Shown in pieces: positions 8,901 to 16,055 of a DNA stretch of 35,020 nt. Position numbers and translations under genes: made by a program. The first letter of the stretch is position 1. The number at the start of each line of letters is the position of its first letter. The DNA lies in the NCBI GenBank assembly GCA_016342715.1, contig JAEINW010000025.1, forward strand, positions 1 through 35,020, in the 5' to 3' direction. The stretch is from Salinivirgaceae bacterium (GTDB lineage Bacteria; Bacteroidota; Bacteroidia; Bacteroidales; SZUA-534). Below the pieces are notes generated by a model. The model ran no database searches and had not been told where the DNA came from. It saw only the letters and a list, made by a program, of their open reading frames with translations.

Positions 8901-10432
8901 CGCAAATTATTTTTAAGCGATTCTATTTGGTCATCTATTATAAATTGTTGGAATCGTTTGCCAACCATTTCCTTAATGGGGTATCCAAACAATTTGGCGG
9001 CAATTTTATTACATTGTATAATAGTTCCGTATTCATCAATGGTTACAATTGCACTGGCAGCTAAATCGTAGGTGCTTTGATACATTTTAGCTGTTTTATT
9101 CAAGTTTTCCTCGGCAATACGCTTTTGAATAGCTACTGACGCTTGATGAGCAAAGGTTTCAAGCACTTCTTTATTATGTATTTTATCGTGATTTGGAACT
9201 AGTATAAATGCGCTTCCGTAAACCTCGTCTTTATAGGTAAATCCCATTCCATAAATGGTATCGGAGCTAAAAATTTCTTTAGCCTTATCCATTTTTTCTT
9301 CTGAAACGCCTTTCAGTAAAAGGTTTTCTAATCCGTATGGGAATTCATTCAAACTGGTTTTGTTGAAAATTTCAAATTTATTCCAATCAATACGGTACAT
9401 CACCTGAAATTTCTTCACTTCAAGCAAATTTATAAAATCATTATAATGATGGGTATTACCTAGTATGGTTTCTATTTTTGCTTTATCGGTTTTCTTTTCG
9501 ATGGAATAAACTATAATAATGCACTCTTTTAAGAATGCTTTCAAGCTTATGCCTATATACTCAAAAATATTATCATCGTCGCCTAGTTCCGAAAATTGAA
9601 TAGCGGCTTTTGACAAAAACTCTATATCTTTAAAATGGCTCACTTCCCTTTCACGAGCATTTACGGCTTCGGTAATATCTTCAATCCAACCTTCATAATA
9701 AATTACTTCTCCGTTATTATCCCTTATAGCTTTTGCCGATTCTCTGGTAAAAAATTCCGTACCATCTAACTTATAACTTGACGATTCATAACCATAAACT
9801 TCACCTTTCTCTTCAATACTTTTTTTGAATTGGAAGCGTTCGTTTTCTCCAATAAGATTCCCTTCAATATTTTCTATACTTTTAAGTTCGCTAATTGATG
9901 TTGCACCAAACATTTTAACTAATGCTGGATTCCCTAAGAGTATTTTACCACTGTGTGAAGAACGATAAATTCCTATAGTTGCGTTCTCATATAATTGTCT
10001 GAATTGTTTCTCGCTTTCGGTTAAGGCCGATTGAATTTCAATGAGTTTACTTTCAAGTTCAAGCTGTCTTAATATGTTATCAATGGTGGCAATTAATTTG
10101 TCGGTAAAATTTGTATCCTTTATCAAGTAGTCTCTGGCTCCCATTTTCATAACCTCAACGGCCACTTTTTCATCGCCATAGCCAGTCATAAAAATAAATG
10201 GAGTTTTCTTTTTTTCGTCGCTGAGCTTTTCAATTACATTCACACCATTCATATCGGTAAGTTTATAATCAAGAAGCATTAAATCAATGGTCGTGTTTTG
10301 ATTTATTTTTTCTAAAGCTTCCTTTCCACTAGATGCTGTTATCACATTAAACTTATCTTTAGATAGGCTTCGTTTAATTAAAAACTGCAAACTAATATCA
10401 TCTTCAATAAGTAGAATAGTTTTCTTATCCAT
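5918..10432 (-). CDS. hybrid histidine kinase REC-PAS-GAF-PAS-GAF-PAS-PAS-HisKA-HATPase-REC
   Basis: 1504 residues with no membrane segment, so a cytoplasmic sensor. Order: receiver (5-122, Asp55 in LLDYKLTD, TGYGD, IKD); PAS (about 140-260); GAF-like (about 270-460); PAS (about 460-575); GAF (about 580-735); PAS (about 745-865); PAS (about 875-990); coiled coil; HisKA with phosphoacceptor His1027 in MSHEIRTPMN; HATPase with N-box NLLGNAVKF, EDTGIGM and GGTGLGLS; second receiver with Asp1324 in ISDIKMP and VVKPF. The last 110 residues or so are helical, without a recognisable HPt histidine motif. ATP hydrolysis would phosphorylate His1027, then the C-terminal Asp. Gap to the upstream gene is 29 bp, and the downstream ATG abuts its stop codon, which suggests translational coupling. 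Confidence 0.93.
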   Translation of the reverse strand: MDKKTILLIEDDISLQFLIKRSLSKDKFNVITASSGKEALEKINQNTTIDLMLLDYKLTDMNGVNVIEKLSDEKKKTPFIFMTGYGDEKVAVEVMKMGARDYLIKDTNFTDKLIATIDNILRQLELESKLIEIQSALTESEKQFRQLYENATIGIYRSSHSGKILLGNPALVKMFGATSISELKSIENIEGNLIGENERFQFKKSIEEKGEVYGYESSSYKLDGTEFFTRESAKAIRDNNGEVIYYEGWIEDITEAVNAREREVSHFKDIEFLSKAAIQFSELGDDDNIFEYIGISLKAFLKECIIIVYSIEKKTDKAKIETILGNTHHYNDFINLLEVKKFQVMYRIDWNKFEIFNKTSLNEFPYGLENLLLKGVSEEKMDKAKEIFSSDTIYGMGFTYKDEVYGSAFILVPNHDKIHNKEVLETFAHQASVAIQKRIAEENLNKTAKMYQSTYDLAASAIVTIDEYGTIIQCNKIAAKLFGYPIKEMVGKRFQQFIIDDQIESLKNNLRVVLIKGKLLKKEFVIKTKDGTLVDVSINASEFEDLRTRKPVINCIIENITQRKREELIRSIIINISNLIHEGIGFEEACAGIQVEINRIVPSENFFIALYDENEETLEVPYMKDQHDNFTKVPIKNTISNLVIKNNTSLILSGKDIRNLHEEGVIGLVGKVAKSWLGLPLISNNKVIGLICLQDYKKEGVYKKEDLESLEFIVNQIALTLQRIKVDEKVRKLSQVVEQSPVSIVITDKQGDIEYVNDFFLKATGYSYSEVIGKNPRILKSGEEKPEVYINMWATISKGEIWNGELHNKKKSGELFWEDVYITPLKDANANITHYIGLKEDVTQKKETQKVLLKNRANLSALIENTQDIIWSVDKNYQIIEINRNKIKDFYKKNKVVLEQGSNTIETIKNADERKLWKQRYTESLQGKTVNFEEQVGEGKKQKFIEFSLNPILFEDGTIMGVSCFAKNITHLKRVELEIKKLNEDLEERVRERTDELVVANQNIEEAMKEAEAANVAKSEFLANMSHEIRTPMNAIIGFSDLLSKMVNDNLSKSYLESIRSSSKSLLSLINDILDLSKIEAGRFEMQYEFVDADGFFDEIRVLFENKINESSLDFKIELQQDLPKGLFIDEIRLRQILVNLLGNAVKFTHEGHIKLKVEYEYHLRRDSSEKMIDLSIHVEDTGIGMSESFQKKLFESFSQQEGQSVKKYGGTGLGLSITKKLVELMKGSISVESESKKGTTVTVFIPNVVVSREFEHKTSKPEIDIEKIYFEKATLLVADDVGYNRDYVKGILRETQIHILEAENGEIALKMANENHVDLIISDIKMPVMDGIELLKNLRQTEKLKDIPVIASTAAVMKKEQEAVKEKGFDSFVVKPFEINDLYKELIKFLKYQMLGEPEEVIDDVELFNLNLSESQTAELINILDEVLFNEWKNFEEQQPMDEVEAFAIKVKDFGEKYSSIDLINYGNKLKEAVEGFDIYNLLKYIKQYKQVVESIKTKLGGL

Positions 10433-10461
10433 ATACGAATATTTGTTGCTTCAATTCAGTT

Positions 10462-13290
10462 TTATTGTTTTAAAGGAAAGGTAATAATAAATTTACAACC
10501 TACACCTTCTTTTGACTCAAGGTTAATGGTGCCTCCCAAACGCTCTACTCCTTTTTTAATTATAGTAAGGCCCAAACCCTCTCCCTCAGCCATATCGGGT
10601 TTTAATCTGTTAAATATTTCAAAAACCGTATCTTTATTATCTTCGGGTATTCCTACACCATTATCTTCAATTATTATTAAGTAATCATGAGTTGTTAACT
10701 GGTGCTTAATTTTTATATAGCTTTTCTTTGCTTCATCAAAATATTTTACTGCATTATCAATTAAATTAGATAATACTTGAGAAATTAGATTTCTATCGGT
10801 TTTTAATATTGGGAATTTATCGATTTTTATCTCTATTTTATTACTTTGAATTTGAAATTCAAAGCTTTCAAGAATCTCAGAAAAAAGGTTATTCAAATTA
10901 ACATCTGAAGATTCAATTACAGTTCTTCCTAATCGAGAAAGTTTTAACAAACCATACAATAAACGATCCATTTTTACTCCTCCTGCATTAATAAACTTAA
11001 GAATTTCGGGTATATCTTCATTTATTAAATAATTAATATTTTCCTTATCTTCGGGTGTAATTTCTTCTTTAACAATAAGTTCATTCAATTCATCAATGGC
11101 TTTACTCAGCTCTCTTGTAAACCCAACAATATTTACTAATGGCGACCGAATATCATGAGAGGTTACATATAATACTTGCTCCAATTCCTTATTTTTTAAA
11201 AGCAATTTATCATTTAAATTACCTATTCTATCTTCGGCTAATTTTCTTTGAATAGCATTACTAAGCACCTCGCCCGCATTGCGCAAAAGCAAAAATTCAT
11301 TATTGCTATAATCTCTAATTTTTTGCGGATTTGAAACCCCAATAATTCCAGCTAAATCATGTCCAACAAATATTGGAAACCCAATAAAGCTTGAAACTTC
11401 ATTTTTTATAAAATATTCCTTAAGGGCATATGCTGCTTCTGATAAAGTATTAATGTCTTTAATATATATTTGCTCTCGCTTAGCCAACATATTCAAACCC
11501 CACTCCACAACGTTAATGGGATGGTTCTGATAATTAGGAGTTATTTTTATCACTCCAGTATTGCACCATTCATTAGAAACTGAAAACGTTTTGTACTTAT
11601 TATCGATAAGTAAAATATAAACCCTATCGGCATTTGTTAATAATCCCAAATCGGCTAATGATGCATTTACCTTATGATCGAAGTCTTCGGAACTTAAAAA
11701 ACGCGATGAAATATCGAATATTTTTTTCTCAAACTCATAGCGTTTGCTTAAGTCTGTATTAAATTTCACTTGCTGTGTTACATCAATAAAAAGTGCAATT
11801 GTTCCAGAAACAATATTATTCTCGTTATAATATGGACTTGCTGAAACACTTATGATTCTATCAGCCCCATCTTTACGTTTAATATTTACATTATAAGTTG
11901 AACTATTACCATCCTTTCTGCTTTTCGTTTCTTTATGAATTTTGACAAGCTCATTGTTAGGAATAAGTTTTTTTAAGTTAAACCCTAATAATTCTCCATC
12001 TTTATATCCAAACATTTTATGAAAGGCGGGATTTGCAAATACAATATTTTCATCTAAATCGGTAATTCCCATTCCTTCGTGCATATCGTTTATAAGCTTC
12101 TGATATTTTTTTTGCGATTGGCTAATTTCTTTTTCAAATTCAATTTGCTTTGTCACATCACGAACGACCACTACCCTATTGTTCGTTTCCTCTATTTTTA
12201 AATCGCGAGCTTCAACTTCAACTGTTTTAATTTTATTTTGCTTTGTTTTAATACGAATTTGATAAGGCTTATTCTTATTAAGAGCTACGTTTTTTAATAT
12301 TAATTCATGATCATCTTTAAAAGGAATAAAGTCAAATAAACTCCTATTCAATATTTCCTCTCTTGAATATTCCAACATTTTCTCAAAAGATTTATTCATA
12401 TCAAGAGCAATCATTCCCTCATGAATAACAATTCCTTCAGTAGTAATATCTGAAAAAAACCGATAACGCTTTTCACTTTCTTCTAATTTTTTCTCGGCAT
12501 TTTTAATATCGGTAATATTTAACATGTGGCCTACCAAACCAATTATTTTACCATTGCCATTTATAATAGGGTTTTTAAAAAATACTACGTCCATAAGTTG
12601 ACCATCGGCATGTTGAACCTTATGTTCGTATCGTTGTGTAATCGGGTTTTCAAAAAATGCATCATCTTGTTGACGATATTTATCGGCTAATTCTTTAGGC
12701 GAAATATCATATACTGTTTTTCCAATAATATCTTCCTTTTTTCGTCCTATAAAATTGGCAAATGCCTGATTACAACCTAAGTAAATACCTTTTTTGTTTT
12801 TATAGAAAATTGGATTCGAAGTTGCTTCAATTAATTGATTAATTAATTGATTTTGTTCATCGAGTACCTGTTGATGTGATTCAAACTCTAGCTTTAGCTT
12901 TGTTAATTCCTGACGATGCTTTTGTTGTTCAATTTCTCTTTCAATAGAGTAAACCAAACGGTTTAGTTTATTTTTATTAATAAAATCGTTGGCTCCCAAT
13001 TGAAATATCTCTGGCGACACATCGCTAATCTGGGCATTTGATACTACAATTATTGGGGTTTGATTATTTTGCTTTTTGAGAATTTTTAGCACATTAAGAG
13101 CTGAAAAAGAATGCAAGGTATAATCTAAAATAATTATATCGTAACTATTAATTTGCAAACGTTTTATTTCTTCGTCTGTTTTTGCAATATCACCAACAAT
13201 AGTATAGCCTTCTTTTTGAATTTCTAATTTCAGAATTTCAACATCATCAATACTATCATCAATAAACAATATATTAATTTCTTTATCCAT
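10462..13290 (-). CDS. sensor histidine kinase REC-PAS-PAS-PAS-GAF-HisKA-HATPase
   Basis: 942 residues, no membrane segment. The N-terminal receiver (5-122) has DDS and Asp56 in ILDYTLH, lacks the usual Pro after the Asp loop, and keeps the Lys in FINKNKL. Three PAS domains follow (about 145-265, 275-390, 395-512), then a GAF domain (about 520-695). The kinase core has His712 in SHDIRSPLVN, an N-box NLIDNAVKYF, G1 EDNGVGIP and G2 GEGLGLTI near the C-terminus. The DIRSPL form of the H-box is typical of phytochrome-like and bacteriophytochrome-like kinases. There is no C-terminal receiver, so the phosphoryl group must go to another protein, for example a REC partner encoded in the same operon. 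It lies 16 bp after the upstream hybrid kinase gene. Confidence 0.93.
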   Translation of the reverse strand: MDKEINILFIDDSIDDVEILKLEIQKEGYTIVGDIAKTDEEIKRLQINSYDIIILDYTLHSFSALNVLKILKKQNNQTPIIVVSNAQISDVSPEIFQLGANDFINKNKLNRLVYSIEREIEQQKHRQELTKLKLEFESHQQVLDEQNQLINQLIEATSNPIFYKNKKGIYLGCNQAFANFIGRKKEDIIGKTVYDISPKELADKYRQQDDAFFENPITQRYEHKVQHADGQLMDVVFFKNPIINGNGKIIGLVGHMLNITDIKNAEKKLEESEKRYRFFSDITTEGIVIHEGMIALDMNKSFEKMLEYSREEILNRSLFDFIPFKDDHELILKNVALNKNKPYQIRIKTKQNKIKTVEVEARDLKIEETNNRVVVVRDVTKQIEFEKEISQSQKKYQKLINDMHEGMGITDLDENIVFANPAFHKMFGYKDGELLGFNLKKLIPNNELVKIHKETKSRKDGNSSTYNVNIKRKDGADRIISVSASPYYNENNIVSGTIALFIDVTQQVKFNTDLSKRYEFEKKIFDISSRFLSSEDFDHKVNASLADLGLLTNADRVYILLIDNKYKTFSVSNEWCNTGVIKITPNYQNHPINVVEWGLNMLAKREQIYIKDINTLSEAAYALKEYFIKNEVSSFIGFPIFVGHDLAGIIGVSNPQKIRDYSNNEFLLLRNAGEVLSNAIQRKLAEDRIGNLNDKLLLKNKELEQVLYVTSHDIRSPLVNIVGFTRELSKAIDELNELIVKEEITPEDKENINYLINEDIPEILKFINAGGVKMDRLLYGLLKLSRLGRTVIESSDVNLNNLFSEILESFEFQIQSNKIEIKIDKFPILKTDRNLISQVLSNLIDNAVKYFDEAKKSYIKIKHQLTTHDYLIIIEDNGVGIPEDNKDTVFEIFNRLKPDMAEGEGLGLTIIKKGVERLGGTINLESKEGVGCKFIITFPLKQ

Positions 13291-13306
13291 TATACAAATT
13301 AGGATT

Positions 13307-15598
13307 TTAAAGCTTTTTAAGATACCTATTTACCTTATGTAAAAACTCACTTATTTCTATGGGTTTCACAAAGTAATCGTTACACCCAGCCCTTTCTGCT
13401 TTTTCTTTTTCAGTGCTTACCGCATAAGCAGTTTGAATTATTATTGGAATTTTATTATTACTTTTTCTAATCTCTATTGTTGCTTCAATTCCATCCATTT
13501 GTGGCATTTTTATATCCATCAAAATCAAATGATAACTGTTTGTACTTGCCTGTTCAACAGCCTCAATACCATTTTTTGCCCAATAAGAATCTGCACCTGT
13601 ATCTTTTATAATTCTTTTGGTAAGTACATAGTTTGATTCTTCGTCGTCAACAATTAGAATTTTAAAATTTTTCCAATCATAGTTTTCATTCTTTGAGTTA
13701 GAATAATCGACATCATTTTCTTGAGTTTTTTGTTCCACAAGGGGAAGTTCAAAATAAAACTTTGAGCCAACTTCGTATTCCGTTTCAACCTTTAAATAAC
13801 CACCCAATAAAGCTACCAACTCTTTTGATATTGAAAGCCCCAAACCAGTTCCATATTGCCGCGAAATATACTCTTTTGAGAATTGCACAAAGCGTTTAAA
13901 AATTCTTCTTATGTTTTCTTTTTTAATACCTATTCCAGTATCCTTAACATAAAATTCTATGGTTTTGTTGTAAATAACAAAGCCAAAATCAACGCTTCCT
14001 TTTTCGGTATATTTAATAGCATTTGATATTAAATTATTCATTACCTGTTTTAAACGAATTTCATCGGTAGTAACAAAAAACTCATTATTAATTTTATCAG
14101 ATAGTTTAAAATTAAGAGTAATATTTTTCTCTACTAAATCGTCAATAATTGCCTGATGTATCAACTTAAGCTCCTTCATTAAATCAATCAGATTGAATTG
14201 TCTATTTTTCAAAACAATTTGCTTCGATTGTATTTTAGAAATATCAATAATATCGTCAATAATTTTTACTAAACTTTTACCATTCTTTTTTATGTAATCG
14301 ATATACATTACTTTTTCAGAATTGCTAATATTTTCTTTTGCTAAAAGTTGCGAAAAACCAAGAACAGCATTCATTGGCGTACGAATCTCGTGACTCATAT
14401 TGGTTAAAAAGGCCGTTTTTAAATTATCTGATTCTTCAGCCTTTAATTTTGCAAGTTCTAATTCTCTTTCAGCCTTTTTTCTTTGGCTTAAATCCCAGGC
14501 AACCTCAATAACATTAACTACTTCATTTTGTGAATTAAGAATAGGATATGCACGTATTAAATAATAATTGTCCTTTTCATCGCCATATTCCCTTTCTTCA
14601 ATTTGTTTTGTATCCAGAGCTTTTTGAACAGGACAATCGGTACAACGCTCTTCTCTACCATAAAGCATAAAATGACAAACTTTATCCTTAGTATTGTTCT
14701 TATTATCTGTATATTCTCTATTTGTCCAAACAATATTTAGTTCACTATCAAAATATACTATCGATTCAGTGATTGTATTTAAAATTAAATTCTTCTCTTT
14801 CTCACTTTGTTTTAATTTATCTTCGTATTTCTTTTTATCGGTAATATCAATTACAAAACCTTCAAAACCTACATTTTTACCTCGTTTAAAAATTGGATTA
14901 ATTGAACAGGTTTGATAGCCCCTTGTATTATCTTTACAAATACGAACCAAATCAATGGTTTCTATTAACTCACCCTCAAAAACCTTAGCCAAAATTGAGT
15001 CAATACACCCTTCGTTAGAACAAAAAAAGAAAGAACTAAAATGTTTTCCAAAAACATCTGATATAGAATTGTATTTATAAAGCGATAAAAATGCTTGATT
15101 TGCTTTATATAAATTTCCAAAATTATCGAACTGAAAGTAACCAGCATTACTATTTTGAATAATGCTGCGGAATCGCTCTTCACTATCAATAATCATTTGC
15201 TGAGCAAAATGATTTTCTTTTTCGAATTTTTTACTTTTTATGGCATTCTCAACTGCAGGAAGTAGTTTCAACAACTTATCTTTCATTATATAATCACTGG
15301 CGCCATTTTTTAAAGTTGCAACCGCTTGCTCTTCTCCCATGGTTCCCGAAACTATAATAACTGGTAAAAACCCATTCTGTTTTTTAATTATTTTTAATGC
15401 ATCAATTCCTGAAAAACCTGGCATTTTATAATCGCAGATAACAATATCCCAATCTTTTGATAATGCTGCTAACAATGCAGGTTCCGTTTGAACTCTTTCC
15501 CAATCGACACTTAAACTATTTTGAGAAAACATCAACAGCATTATTTCAAGATCGTCTGGAGAATCTTCTACAAAAAGTATTTTTAAGGCTTGATTCAT
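13307..15598 (-). CDS. hybrid histidine kinase REC-PAS-PAS-HisKA-HATPase-REC
   Basis: 763 residues, soluble. The first receiver (5-122) has Asp56 in ICDYKMP, VSGT and the MKDKL form of the switch-lysine loop. PAS 1 spans about 135-258. PAS 2 spans about 268-385 and carries a cysteine cluster Cys308-X10-Cys319-X2-Cys322 followed by PV, a motif seen in a subset of PAS domains that could bind a metal or sense redox state. The kinase core has His403 in MSHEIRTPMN, an N-box NLISNAIKY, G1 KDTGIGI and G2 YGTGLGLS. The second receiver (about 648-763) has LIVDDEE, the phosphoacceptor in LMDIKMP and FVKPIE. The ATG follows directly after the stop codon of the small response regulator, so these two are probably made together. 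Confidence 0.93.
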   Translation of the reverse strand: MNQALKILFVEDSPDDLEIMLLMFSQNSLSVDWERVQTEPALLAALSKDWDIVICDYKMPGFSGIDALKIIKKQNGFLPVIIVSGTMGEEQAVATLKNGASDYIMKDKLLKLLPAVENAIKSKKFEKENHFAQQMIIDSEERFRSIIQNSNAGYFQFDNFGNLYKANQAFLSLYKYNSISDVFGKHFSSFFFCSNEGCIDSILAKVFEGELIETIDLVRICKDNTRGYQTCSINPIFKRGKNVGFEGFVIDITDKKKYEDKLKQSEKEKNLILNTITESIVYFDSELNIVWTNREYTDNKNNTKDKVCHFMLYGREERCTDCPVQKALDTKQIEEREYGDEKDNYYLIRAYPILNSQNEVVNVIEVAWDLSQRKKAERELELAKLKAEESDNLKTAFLTNMSHEIRTPMNAVLGFSQLLAKENISNSEKVMYIDYIKKNGKSLVKIIDDIIDISKIQSKQIVLKNRQFNLIDLMKELKLIHQAIIDDLVEKNITLNFKLSDKINNEFFVTTDEIRLKQVMNNLISNAIKYTEKGSVDFGFVIYNKTIEFYVKDTGIGIKKENIRRIFKRFVQFSKEYISRQYGTGLGLSISKELVALLGGYLKVETEYEVGSKFYFELPLVEQKTQENDVDYSNSKNENYDWKNFKILIVDDEESNYVLTKRIIKDTGADSYWAKNGIEAVEQASTNSYHLILMDIKMPQMDGIEATIEIRKSNNKIPIIIQTAYAVSTEKEKAERAGCNDYFVKPIEISEFLHKVNRYLKKL

Positions 15599-16042
15599 TT
15601 ATTCAAGATTATATTTTTCATTTAACACCAACCAATAATTGCTAAGCTTTTCAATAGCTGTTTGAAAATAATTAAAATCAACAGGTTTCCTAACAAAACT
15701 ATTGGCTCCATTTATATAGCATTGTTTAATATCTTGTTCCATATTTGACGATGTAAATATGACCACAGGAAGATATTTTGTTGTTTCGTTCTTTCGAATT
15801 TCTTTCAGCACTTCAACTCCCGACTTTTTAGGCAGTTTCAAATCGAGCAATACCAAATCTGGCAAATCGTTTATGTCTCTATTTATATATTGTCCCTTAC
15901 ACATTAAAAAATCGAGAGCCTGTTCGCCATTATTAATAATATTAATATCACTTTCTATTTTTTTACTTTCCATCGAAAGTAAAACCAACTCTGCATCGTC
16001 GGGATTATCTTCAACTAAAAGAATTTTTTTCTTTTTTTTCAT
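15599..16042 (-). CDS. single-domain response regulator, Rcp1 type
   Basis: 147 residues, just one receiver domain. Visible are the acidic pair in LLVEDNPDDAEL, phosphoacceptor Asp67 in LLDLKLP, the Thr in VVIFTSSN and FVRKPVDF. The EDNPDDAEL start and an insert before the Asp strand are typical of Rcp1-like regulators that pair with phytochrome-type kinases. I chose the ATG at 16042. An in-frame ATG at 16120 would add 26 residues but would overlap the 3' end of the upstream kinase gene, and the receiver starts properly at 16042. It sits 13 bp after a kinase of the DLRAPL (phytochrome-like) class, its likely cognate partner, and its stop codon abuts the next hybrid kinase gene. With no output domain it probably acts as a diffusible phosphoryl shuttle. 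Confidence 0.92.
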   Translation of the reverse strand: MKKKKKILLVEDNPDDAELVLLSMESKKIESDINIINNGEQALDFLMCKGQYINRDINDLPDLVLLDLKLPKKSGVEVLKEIRKNETTKYLPVVIFTSSNMEQDIKQCYINGANSFVRKPVDFNYFQTAIEKLSNYWLVLNEKYNLE

Positions 16043-16055
16043 TATTTTATGCTTA

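Noticed and set aside
8706-9071. 121-codon open frame on the plus strand
   Set aside because: Antisense to PAS and GAF domains of the 1504-residue kinase; no domain or signal of its own.
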